From Flagellimonas allohymeniacidonis (GTDB taxonomy: Bacteria > Bacteroidota > Bacteroidia > Flavobacteriales > Flavobacteriaceae), in contig NZ_SGIU01000002.1 in assembly GCF_004296335.1 (NCBI RefSeq), forward strand, positions 1,501,882 to 1,565,881: a stretch of 64,000 bases of DNA, given 5' to 3'. Shown one piece after another: positions 33,600-42,372 of this stretch (position 1 is its first letter; every line of letters begins with the position of its first letter). The position numbers were made by a program, and so were the translations under genes. The notes beneath the pieces were generated by a model. That model was given only the letters and a program-made list of their open reading frames with translations, searched no databases and had not been told where the DNA came from.

Positions 33600-35810
33600 A
33601 TGAACAAAAAGTTCCTTTTTAGCCTATTCCTTTCAGGCGTATTGACCTTCACTTTTGCCCAACAGAAAAAAATAACCCTCGAAAACATTTGGAACGGAAC
33701 TTTTAGAACGGAGGGCATGGAAGTCCTTCGGTCCATGAAAAATGGAAAGCAGTATACTGTTCTTAACTTCAATCGATCTCCGCGAAACAGCAGTTTGGAT
33801 AAATACGACTATACCACTTTGGAAAAAGTGGAGACCCTGGTCGCATCTTCTAGCCAGATACCCTATTTTACTTCCTATACCTTCAGCGATGACGAGTCCA
33901 AAATTATTTTGGCCACGGAGGTTGAACCCATTTTTCGAAGATCAAGGCTGGGGATTTATTACGTTTACGATATTGCTTCCAAAGGAATCACCAAAATTTC
34001 GGAGTCCAAAATTCAGGAACCTCTCTTATCACCTGATGGTTCAAAAGTAGCTTACGTTAGAGATAACAACCTCTATATTTTCGATGTGGCCGGCAAAAAC
34101 ACCCAACAGATTACCACCGATGGAAGTTACGGTTCCATAATCAATGGGGTTACCGATTGGGTATATGAGGAAGAATTTGCTTTCGTTCGATCTTTTGCTT
34201 GGAACAGTAATGGAACCAAAATTGCCTTTCTTCGATTTGATGAGACCAATGTTCCCCATTTTTCGATGGATGTATACGGACAAGATCTCTATCCGTACCA
34301 ATACGAATTTAAATACCCAAAGGCCGGTGAGGAAAATGCCAAGGTTAGTTTGCATATGTTGGATGTTGCTTCAAGTTCCATTTCGAAGGTGGATTTAGGG
34401 GAGGCATACTATATTCCTAGAATCAAATGGATGAACAATCCCAACTATTTGAGTGTTCAGACCATCAATCGTCATCAGAACCATATCAAGCTACATGAGG
34501 TCAATGCCTCGGATAATTCGGTAAAGACCCTATTGGAGGAAAAGGACGAAGCTTATGTGGATGTCACCGATGACCTTACCTTCTTACCTGATGATAGCTT
34601 TATTTGGACCAGCGAGATGGATGGGTTCAATCATATTTACCTCTATGATAAAAATGGAAAATTAAAGAAACAGGTTACCAGTGGTCCATGGGAGGTCACT
34701 GACTACTACGGCTATGATCAAGCCAATGATCGAATTTACTACCAGTCCGTTGAGAACGGGTCCATTAATCGAGACATCTATAGCATCTCGAGTTCAGGAA
34801 AGAAAAAGAAGCGCTTAAGCGCTAAAGAGGGAACCAACTCTGGGGATTTCAGCGCAGATTTTACGTATTATATCAACACGTTTTCAAACTCCAAAACTCC
34901 TTATGAGTTTACGTTACATCGTGCCAATGATGGAAAAAAAATAAAGGAGATCAAGGACAATGCTGATTTGCTCAGTACACTTGACGAATATGAGATGGTG
35001 GACAAGGAATTTTCCACAATCCACATTAACGGCAACGATTTAAACATGTGGATGTTGAAGCCCAAGAATTTTGATCCATCCAAGAAGTATCCCCTATTCC
35101 TATATCAATACAGTGGCCCGGGGTCACAACAGGTGGCCAATAGATGGATGGGAAGCAATGACTACTGGCACCAAATGCTAGCAAACCAGGATATTATTGT
35201 GGCCTGTGTTGATGGTCGGGGGACTGGTTTTAAAGGAAGGGATTTTAAAAAATCCACTTACCTCAATTTAGTGAAGTATGAAACCGAAGACCAAATTACC
35301 GTTGCCAAAGAGCTAAGCAAATTACCCTATATTGATGAAGACAGAACGGGTATTTGGGGTTGGAGCTTTGGAGGGCACATGAGTACCAATTCCCTTTTAA
35401 AGGGAAATGATGTTTTTGAGATGGCCATTGCCGTTGCCCCGGTCACAAGCTGGCGGTTTTACGATACTATTTATACAGAACGATTTCTACGAACACCACA
35501 GGAAAATCCGGAAGGGTATGACAACGAGTCTCCCTTTAACTATCCTGAGTTGCTAAAAGGCGATTATTTGCTGGTGCATGGTTCTGGGGATGATAACGTG
35601 CATGTACAGAATTCAATGCGAATGGCAGAGGCTCTAATACAGGCTAACAAACAGTTTGATTGGGCCATTTACCCAGATAGAAACCATGGTATTTATGGTG
35701 GCAATACACGGAACCACCTTTATCAAAAAATGACGGATTTTGTTATCGAAAAACTTAGGGATAGACCAAAGAAACCCAGTAAACTTCTAAAGCAACCCAT
35801 AAAGGGTTAA
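33600..35810 (+). CDS. Dipeptidyl peptidase IV, S9 family
   Basis: The start chosen is the ATG at 33600 (736 residues), which gives a clean signal peptide ending near TFAQ. The N-terminal eight-bladed propeller carries DWVYEEEF, the two-Glu motif that binds the free N-terminus. The alpha/beta-hydrolase part has S589 (GWSFGGH), D664 (GSGDDNVH) and H696 (DRNHGIYGG), spaced as in human DPP IV. It removes N-terminal dipeptides in the periplasm. The next gene, a peptide transporter, fits use of these dipeptides. Confidence 0.95.
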   Translation: MNKKFLFSLFLSGVLTFTFAQQKKITLENIWNGTFRTEGMEVLRSMKNGKQYTVLNFNRSPRNSSLDKYDYTTLEKVETLVASSSQIPYFTSYTFSDDESKIILATEVEPIFRRSRLGIYYVYDIASKGITKISESKIQEPLLSPDGSKVAYVRDNNLYIFDVAGKNTQQITTDGSYGSIINGVTDWVYEEEFAFVRSFAWNSNGTKIAFLRFDETNVPHFSMDVYGQDLYPYQYEFKYPKAGEENAKVSLHMLDVASSSISKVDLGEAYYIPRIKWMNNPNYLSVQTINRHQNHIKLHEVNASDNSVKTLLEEKDEAYVDVTDDLTFLPDDSFIWTSEMDGFNHIYLYDKNGKLKKQVTSGPWEVTDYYGYDQANDRIYYQSVENGSINRDIYSISSSGKKKKRLSAKEGTNSGDFSADFTYYINTFSNSKTPYEFTLHRANDGKKIKEIKDNADLLSTLDEYEMVDKEFSTIHINGNDLNMWMLKPKNFDPSKKYPLFLYQYSGPGSQQVANRWMGSNDYWHQMLANQDIIVACVDGRGTGFKGRDFKKSTYLNLVKYETEDQITVAKELSKLPYIDEDRTGIWGWSFGGHMSTNSLLKGNDVFEMAIAVAPVTSWRFYDTIYTERFLRTPQENPEGYDNESPFNYPELLKGDYLLVHGSGDDNVHVQNSMRMAEALIQANKQFDWAIYPDRNHGIYGGNTRNHLYQKMTDFVIEKLRDRPKKPSKLLKQPIKG

Positions 35811-35846
35811 GTAGTCAAAATAAATTACTAATCAAACTAACTCAAT

Positions 35847-37388
35847 ATGTCTGATCTTGTTAAACCTGCACACCAAAGGGAGCTTTTTGGCCATCCCGTA
35901 GGGCTATATGTGCTTTTCTTTACAGAAATGTGGGAGCGCTTTTCGTATTACGGAATGCGTGCTCTATTGACCCTATATATGACAGCCAAAACCTTGGAAA
36001 ACGATCCTCAAAGCGGATTGGGATGGACGGTGACCGAAGCTTTGGCGCTCTATGGATGGTATACCATGCTGGTATATGTGATGAGTATCCCTGGAGGGTT
36101 TTTAGCCGATCGCTATTTGGGACAGAAAAAAGCAGTGACAATTGGCGCCATTCTTTTGACCATTGGACATGGGGTATTGGCCATAGATGATCTATGGGCC
36201 TATTATACAGGTCTCGGCTTTGTGATTCTTGGGGTCGGTATGCTAAAACCCAACATTTCTACGATGGTGGGAGGACTTTATGCACAAAACGATATTAGAA
36301 GGGATAAGGGCTTCAGCATATTTTATGTAGGTATTAATTTGGGGTCATTCCTGGCTTCTCTATCTGTTGGATTGATCGCCCAAGCTTATGGTTGGCACTA
36401 CGGATTTGGTATGGCTGGCATAGGAATGTTGTTCGGATTATTGGTTTACCTCTACGGGCACCGGTTTTTGATACATGTTGGTAATCCACCGACTGCGGAG
36501 GAGAAATCATCGGATATTAGTATTGGAGAGCTCTTTTCACAATTATTCAAGTCTCCGCTTCAATTAGGTATTGTCGCGGTTCTCTTAGCGTATTCCGTAT
36601 ATGCAGGTTTCAGCTATGAAGGCCCAGATAGTTGGGGATTCGGTGTACTTTTTATATTTCTTTCCTTAATTACGGGAATGATGATGATGATCTATAAAAA
36701 TCTAGATGGGAAAGTCGAAAAAGACCGATATGTAGTTCTGTTGCTTTCACTTTTGATGGTCATTGTATTCTGGGGTTGTTTTGAACAAATGGGAGGATTG
36801 ATGAATCTTTACGCCCAAGAGAAAACAAATAGAATGCTAATGGGTTGGGAAGTGCCAGCAGCGTGGTTTCAATCTGCCAACCCAGGGTTTATCATCTTAT
36901 TTGCCGTGGGCGTAGCTGCGTTTTGGGCGAGAAGAAAACTAAAGGGAAAAGAGGCGACCTCACTTTTCAAAATGGCCGTAGGGGTTATCATCATGGGCAT
37001 AGGGTTTGCCTATATGGTCTTTGCCTCACTGCAGTATGAAAGCCAAGGTAGCTCTGCTATGTACTGGTTGGTTTTGGCGTATTTGTTCCATACCCTCGGA
37101 GAACTTTGCTTATCACCGGTATCATTATCATTTTTCACCAAATTGGCACCAGCAAGGTACATGGCTCTTATGATGGGTGTGTATTGGGCTGCTACTGGTT
37201 TGGGAAATAAGGTTGCAGGGGTTATCGGGGAAAGCTCCGTTCAAGCTGGTGAGTTGAGAGTGTTTGGAGGACTGTTCATATTTGCGGTTCTGTTTGGGAC
37301 ACTGGTTCTACTATTGCTGAAACCTTTGAAACGACTTACCCATGGTGCAGAGGACAAGGAAATCGATGTCCACGCCCAAGAATCCTAG
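35847..37388 (+). CDS. POT/PTR-family peptide transporter
   Basis: A 513-residue proton-coupled di/tripeptide importer with about 12-14 membrane segments. The hallmark ExxER-Y element is FTEMWERFSYYGMRALLTLYM at its start, and the second signature is FSIFYVGINLGSF. It imports peptides across the inner membrane. It lies 36 bases downstream of the DPP IV gene, so the pair probably hydrolyses and takes up peptides together. Its stop is 2 bases from the convergent comEC-like gene. Confidence 0.95.
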   Translation: MSDLVKPAHQRELFGHPVGLYVLFFTEMWERFSYYGMRALLTLYMTAKTLENDPQSGLGWTVTEALALYGWYTMLVYVMSIPGGFLADRYLGQKKAVTIGAILLTIGHGVLAIDDLWAYYTGLGFVILGVGMLKPNISTMVGGLYAQNDIRRDKGFSIFYVGINLGSFLASLSVGLIAQAYGWHYGFGMAGIGMLFGLLVYLYGHRFLIHVGNPPTAEEKSSDISIGELFSQLFKSPLQLGIVAVLLAYSVYAGFSYEGPDSWGFGVLFIFLSLITGMMMMIYKNLDGKVEKDRYVVLLLSLLMVIVFWGCFEQMGGLMNLYAQEKTNRMLMGWEVPAAWFQSANPGFIILFAVGVAAFWARRKLKGKEATSLFKMAVGVIIMGIGFAYMVFASLQYESQGSSAMYWLVLAYLFHTLGELCLSPVSLSFFTKLAPARYMALMMGVYWAATGLGNKVAGVIGESSVQAGELRVFGGLFIFAVLFGTLVLLLLKPLKRLTHGAEDKEIDVHAQES

Positions 37389-37390
37389 AC

Positions 37391-39400
37391 TTATTCAAAC
37401 CAATTGAGAATATAAGCTCCCTTTTCGCGTGTATCGTGGAAAGGGACTTTTTTCTTTTGGCAGGTTTTCTTCCAGCGACTGCTATAACTTTTGTAGTTGG
37501 TCCCATCGGAAATGACCTGTTTGGGCTGAAGGGAATCCAGCCATCGAGCCAAATTGATTTTGGGAGAGTCTGTCATCCATAGAATATCAAGGTTTCTTTG
37601 CTTAGGAAGAATCGCAAAGCTGTCAACCCGGTAAAACCTTTTGTTTCCAAATCGATAATTGTTTTGAAGGGGATAGTAATTCGTTGCAGCCGCTTTCTGG
37701 CCCATCTGGAAGTTTTTGACTGTAGCTTTAGTTCGAGAGGAGTCCTTTGAAAAAGCTAGTAATCTTTTTTTCGATTGATAGAGTAGCAATGGAGTTTTTG
37801 CAGAATGTGCAATGACCAGTTGCTGGTGATTTCTGGATTGAATTTGATTTTTGATGCCCCATAATTGTAAACCGATAATTCCACTTAGTGGAATAAGAAT
37901 CTTTTTAAAGCTTGGTTTGGATAAAAAAACCACCAAAGCAATGATTGTGGGATAGGTCAACATCAATTGAACGCCATCAAAAGGAATCTCTTTTAAAACA
38001 AACTGCTCTTGCTGGGCTATCCAACCTATGGCCCAGTTCATTGATTTAATGATGAAATTGAAAGTTATGGTCAAAAAGCTGGGTAGAATATTAACTAGAG
38101 CCAAGGCAATCACCAAAAGACCCATGCCTAAAATGATGCCCAGAAAAGGGATTATCAATAGATTGGAAACAAAGAATAAAGCTGGAAACTGATGAAAATA
38201 ATATAAACTAATGGGAAGCACCCCTAGCTGGGCAGCAAAACTTATGGAAAGTAGTTGCCAAAGCTTACGCACCAGAAATTGGTCAGGTGTATAAAACTTC
38301 TGCAATTTTGGGTATATCCATAAAATGGATAAAACAGCAATATAACTCATTTGAAACCCCACCTGAAATAAGAAAAGAGGCTTCACCAATAAGATAAAGA
38401 ACATGGAAAGGGCAACAATATTGAACGGATTGGTGGGCCGATTTAGATTTAGGGCATAGGCTACAAAAGAGAACATGGTCACGGCACGAACTATGGACGG
38501 AGATAGCCCAGCCATAAAGGCAAAGCCCCAAAGCATAATAAGAACAATACCCATTTGAATGGTTTTCCCTTTGGACAATCGCTTTAATGGAGAAGTCAGA
38601 AATTGTAAAATCAAGAGGAGGATGCCCACATGTAGCCCAGAAACCGCTAAGATGTGCACAGCGCCGGCATTTTTGTAATTGTCATACATCTCCTTTGAGA
38701 TATCACTGCGTTTCCCTAGTAACAATGCTTGAATAACAGCAAGTTCACCACTACCAAAGGGATGTTGATGTAACTTGGAAATAATATGTTCGCGAAAGGC
38801 CATGGCATATCCATAAATTGTACTGCTAGGTCGCTCAAGATACAGGATGCCCTTTGGCTTGCTACTGATCTGATGGAAAATGCCTTGTTTCCGCAGGTAG
38901 TCCCGATAATTGAATTGATAGGGATTTCGGGGAGGCTTGATTTCTTGGGCCGACGATAGCACAATGATTTCATCATCAACAATAGGGATTCTCCCATTGG
39001 TATCCGAGGAAAGATAAAATAACAGCTTCCCTACAGATTTGTTCTGATCCTGAGAAATTACCTGGGCAACAAAACGATGAGAATAGGCATTGGGTTTTAA
39101 AACCTCCTGGATTTTTAGGTGCCAACTGGACTCATCCTCAATTTTCTTATGGGTGTAATGGTTGTGGAGTGCTTTCCCTAAGGATATTGTGGTTATAAAA
39201 ATCCCTAGAAAAAGGGTTATGCCCGCTGCAGATATCCCAAACACAACAGACTGTTTTTTCCAACCAAGATAAGTCAGCCCTAAGCAAAGCAATAGGGAAA
39301 TACCGGTAAACCAAAGAGGGGGTCCCCAATAGAAACCGATGATAATGCCGAAAATCAGAAATAGGGTCAATTTGACCGAAACGAAATCAAATAACTGCAT
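37391..39400 (-). CDS. ComEC/Rec2-like DNA uptake channel
   Basis: The start chosen is the ATG at 39400 (669 residues), whose first base overlaps the stop of the NlpC gene (TAATG). It has an N-terminal membrane part, an OB-like DUF4131 region and the competence domain (AVHILAVSGLHVGILLLILQ, PSIVRAVTMF). The long C-terminal metallo-beta-lactamase domain of canonical ComEC is absent or reduced; the last 200 residues do not show HxHxDH. It would move single-stranded DNA inward if competence genes exist elsewhere. Confidence 0.85.
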   Translation of the reverse strand: MQLFDFVSVKLTLFLIFGIIIGFYWGPPLWFTGISLLLCLGLTYLGWKKQSVVFGISAAGITLFLGIFITTISLGKALHNHYTHKKIEDESSWHLKIQEVLKPNAYSHRFVAQVISQDQNKSVGKLLFYLSSDTNGRIPIVDDEIIVLSSAQEIKPPRNPYQFNYRDYLRKQGIFHQISSKPKGILYLERPSSTIYGYAMAFREHIISKLHQHPFGSGELAVIQALLLGKRSDISKEMYDNYKNAGAVHILAVSGLHVGILLLILQFLTSPLKRLSKGKTIQMGIVLIMLWGFAFMAGLSPSIVRAVTMFSFVAYALNLNRPTNPFNIVALSMFFILLVKPLFLFQVGFQMSYIAVLSILWIYPKLQKFYTPDQFLVRKLWQLLSISFAAQLGVLPISLYYFHQFPALFFVSNLLIIPFLGIILGMGLLVIALALVNILPSFLTITFNFIIKSMNWAIGWIAQQEQFVLKEIPFDGVQLMLTYPTIIALVVFLSKPSFKKILIPLSGIIGLQLWGIKNQIQSRNHQQLVIAHSAKTPLLLYQSKKRLLAFSKDSSRTKATVKNFQMGQKAAATNYYPLQNNYRFGNKRFYRVDSFAILPKQRNLDILWMTDSPKINLARWLDSLQPKQVISDGTNYKSYSSRWKKTCQKKKVPFHDTREKGAYILNWFE

Positions 39401-39948
39401 TATAGGATTCGGGTTGCCTTCACAAAGGAGTAGTTCCAAAACCCTTCCCGTAGGGAAGAGACTATCACACCACGTGAGGTTGTGGAGTGTATGAACTTGA
39501 TATCGTCTCCTTGTACGTCGACTACCAATCCAACATGGTTTATGCGCTTTCCGCGTTTACTGGTCTTAAAAAAAAGCAGGTCACCTTTGCGAACGTCTGC
39601 TACTTTTATTCGCTTTCCTTTTTCGGCCATTTGGTACGAGACCCTGGGAAAGCTAATTTCATTTTCCTTAAGGCTTACAAAGACTAGTCCAGAGCAATCC
39701 ATTCCTTTTCGGGTGGTACCGCCAAATTGATAACGGGTACCACTAAAGGTCATGGCCGTGGCAATGATCTCGCCTGCCTTTAAATTCTTCTTCTCTTCCT
39801 TTTTGGAAATCTTCGGAGTGAGGTTAGTCTCCTCGGATGACCCTTCAACAGTAACGGTCCGGGTCTTGCTGTACGTTCTTTTTCGTTTGCTCGTTCCGCA
39901 GCCAATCAAGCATAATGTTACGAGCAAACACATCATCTTTCGTAACAT
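39400..39948 (-). CDS. NlpC/P60 cell-wall hydrolase lipoprotein
   Basis: A 182-residue lipoprotein (LVTLCLIGCGTS) with a C40 peptidase domain: catalytic Cys in GMDCSGLVF near residue 84, His in RINHVGLVVD near 136 and the third residue in FIHSTTSRG. It cuts peptide crosslinks in peptidoglycan (gamma-D-glutamyl-diamino-acid bonds). It is translationally coupled to the comEC-like gene. Confidence 0.9.
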   Translation of the reverse strand: MLRKMMCLLVTLCLIGCGTSKRKRTYSKTRTVTVEGSSEETNLTPKISKKEEKKNLKAGEIIATAMTFSGTRYQFGGTTRKGMDCSGLVFVSLKENEISFPRVSYQMAEKGKRIKVADVRKGDLLFFKTSKRGKRINHVGLVVDVQGDDIKFIHSTTSRGVIVSSLREGFWNYSFVKATRIL

Positions 39949-39980
39949 CCAAGAATACTTTTACTTCTTGGAAGCTAAAT

Positions 39981-41093
39981 CTAAGCATTTTTAACGAGTA
40001 ATTCGGCTGCTTTTTGACTGGCGCCCTTTCCTCCTAATTTATTTTGTAAAGTTTTATAATCTGACAGAATTTGAGCACGTCTTTCACCTTCAAGGATTTT
40101 TGAAAGCTCATTCTTCAGATTTTCGGATGTTAAATCGTTTTGAATCAGTTCTTTCACAACCTCTCGGTCCATGATGAGATTGACCAATGAAATAAAATCC
40201 AGGGTGATGATTCGCTTCGCTATTTGATATGAAATCCAGTTGCCTTTATAGCAAACCACTTGTGGGACATGAAACAGGGCAGTTTCCAAGGTGGCCGTTC
40301 CGCTGGTGACCAAAGCGGCATGGGCATAGCGCAAAAGGGGATACGTTTGGTTGGACACAAAACCCACATTGGAATCCTCGACGAATGAGGCATAAAAGTC
40401 ATCGGGTAAACTCGGTGCTCCGGCGATTACAAATTGATATTCTGGAAAATTCTTACGAACCGATAGCATGATAGCAAGCATTTTTTGCACTTCTTGTTTT
40501 CGGCTTCCGGGGAGAAGGGCGACAACGGGTTTCTCCAAATCCAAATGGTTCTTTTTTCTAAACTCAATTTCATCAGGAATGGGAGTGTTGTCGATGGCAT
40601 CAATCAAAGGGTGCCCAACAAATTGAACAGGATACCCATGCTTTTTTTCGTAAAATTCCTTTTCGAAGGGAAGAATGACGTACATATGGTCAATATCCCG
40701 TTTAATTTTCTTGATTCTACCTTCCCTGGATGCCCAAATTTGGGGAGAAATATAGTAGTTGGTCTGAAATCCTTTAGTCTTGGCCCATTTGGCAATTCGA
40801 AGGTTAAAGCCCGAAAAGTCGATAAAAATGATTTTATCCGGTGCAAAAGCCTCAATGTCTGTTTTGCAGAAATGAATGTTCTTAAAAATGGTGGGAATGT
40901 TTTTCAGCACCTCAAGAAAACCCATAAATGCCATGTCTTTGTAGTGCTTGGCCAAATCTCCCCCTGCTGACTGCATTAAATCGCCGCCCCAACAACGTAT
41001 TTGAGCTGATTTGTCCTTTTCTTTAATGGCCTTTATGAGGTTGGAGCCATGCAGGTCTCCCGATGCCTCGCCGGCTATGATATAGTATTTCAT
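39981..41093 (-). CDS. lpxB: Lipid-A-disaccharide synthase
   Basis: A 370-residue GT19 enzyme that joins UDP-2,3-diacylglucosamine and lipid X in lipid A synthesis at the inner membrane. It starts YYIIAGEASGDLHGSNL and has YYISPQIWASREGRI, PFEKEFYEKKHG and LLPGSRKQEV, the family's typical order, and the late block ALVTSGTATLETALF. It is 15 bases after the small membrane gene and surE on the same strand. Confidence 0.95.
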   Translation of the reverse strand: MKYYIIAGEASGDLHGSNLIKAIKEKDKSAQIRCWGGDLMQSAGGDLAKHYKDMAFMGFLEVLKNIPTIFKNIHFCKTDIEAFAPDKIIFIDFSGFNLRIAKWAKTKGFQTNYYISPQIWASREGRIKKIKRDIDHMYVILPFEKEFYEKKHGYPVQFVGHPLIDAIDNTPIPDEIEFRKKNHLDLEKPVVALLPGSRKQEVQKMLAIMLSVRKNFPEYQFVIAGAPSLPDDFYASFVEDSNVGFVSNQTYPLLRYAHAALVTSGTATLETALFHVPQVVCYKGNWISYQIAKRIITLDFISLVNLIMDREVVKELIQNDLTSENLKNELSKILEGERRAQILSDYKTLQNKLGGKGASQKAAELLVKNA

Positions 41094-41108
41094 TTCAATG
41101 GTTCAGGC

Positions 41109-41396
41109 TCAGTGCAGCAACTTGTAATATAAAATTACCAAAGCTGTCAAAAGCGTGGCAATCATTACACCACGAGCACGAAGGTCTCGTTTTAAGCGCA
41201 AAAATCCGAAAAAAGCCACTAAATTAAGAATGGCACCCAATGCCAATAAGCTTCCCACGTGACCTTGTTCAACCGCTGCATTATAGGTTTCGGCTATTCC
41301 CAAATCTGAAAAAATCAAAATGTACAATAAGGTTCCCAAGGTGTTGGCAATGATTCCAACAAAAAATCCGATGGCAATTTCTTTTTTACGATTCAT
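41109..41396 (-). CDS. Small integral membrane protein, unknown
   Basis: A 95-residue protein with three hydrophobic segments and a basic start (MNRKKE). No family is recognised. It overlaps surE by 11 bases and precedes lpxB by 15, so it is co-transcribed with both. Confidence 0.75.
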   Translation of the reverse strand: MNRKKEIAIGFFVGIIANTLGTLLYILIFSDLGIAETYNAAVEQGHVGSLLALGAILNLVAFFGFLRLKRDLRARGVMIATLLTALVILYYKLLH

Positions 41397-42165
41397 TCAA
41401 ACTCCAGTTGTTAATTTGTGGTATGGCATGGTGCGCTGTTAGGTCGAATTGGGTGGGCACAACCGATACGTACCCTTGTGAAAGGGCCCATTCATCCGTA
41501 TCCTGTCCCTTGTCCAAAAGCTCAAACTCGCCGCTCAACCAATAATAATCCTTTCCGGTGGGGCTGGTGCGTTTTTCAAATTGCTCTCTCCAATTGGCTC
41601 GCGCCTGACGACATATTTTGATGCCGTTCGGCTTTTGATCCAACTTTGGAAAGTTGACGTTTAACACGGTTCCTTTGGGGATGCCATGCATGAGGGCCTG
41701 TGATACTATTCTTTTCACGGAATCAAGGGTCGGCTCAAAATTGGCTTCCCAGGAATAATCGCAAAGTGAAAACCCGATGGCAGGAATTCCTTCAATACCT
41801 GCCTCAATGGCAGCACTCATCGTTCCGGAATAGATAACATTGATAGAGGAATTTGAACCATGATTGATACCACTGACACAGATGTCCGGTTTACGATCCA
41901 AAATTTCTTGAAGTGCCAATTTTACACAATCAGCAGGTGTTCCGCTACAGCTATATTCCAATGGAGCGCCCTCCTGATGATCAATGACCACTTTCTTGGA
42001 ATACAAGGTGCTATCAATGGTAATGGCATGGCCCATGCCCGATTGCGGGCTATCAGGTGCCACTACGATCACATCGCCCAGCTCATTCATCGCCTTGATC
42101 AAGGCCCGAAGACCCGGAGCAGTAATTCCATCGTCATTGGTGACTAAGATCAGCGGTTTTTTCAT
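41386..42165 (-). CDS. surE: 5'/3'-nucleotidase SurE
   Basis: A 259-residue phosphatase that acts on nucleoside monophosphates. It has the metal motif VTNDDGITAPGLRAL at the start, PQSGMGHAITI near residue 40 and SGINHGSNSSINVIYSGTMS near residue 98. It heads the surE-membrane protein-lpxB set. Divergent from the processing protease gene. Confidence 0.95.
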   Translation of the reverse strand: MKKPLILVTNDDGITAPGLRALIKAMNELGDVIVVAPDSPQSGMGHAITIDSTLYSKKVVIDHQEGAPLEYSCSGTPADCVKLALQEILDRKPDICVSGINHGSNSSINVIYSGTMSAAIEAGIEGIPAIGFSLCDYSWEANFEPTLDSVKRIVSQALMHGIPKGTVLNVNFPKLDQKPNGIKICRQARANWREQFEKRTSPTGKDYYWLSGEFELLDKGQDTDEWALSQGYVSVVPTQFDLTAHHAIPQINNWSLNES

Positions 42166-42372
42166 TTTGCATAATTAAAGGGTCAAAAATACGTTTTTCA
42201 TAAGGATATGAGACCCTGGAGCGTTTAACAAAAAATTAAGCGGAGCCAAACTATGTGGCACGGTTTTTTCAGTATCTTAGGGAATTCGTACGAATAGGAA
42301 TGACATTATTGCAATGAGAATTCGACCACTTTTGGTAAAGTTCATTTGCAATTTAAAAAAACATCAATGTTT

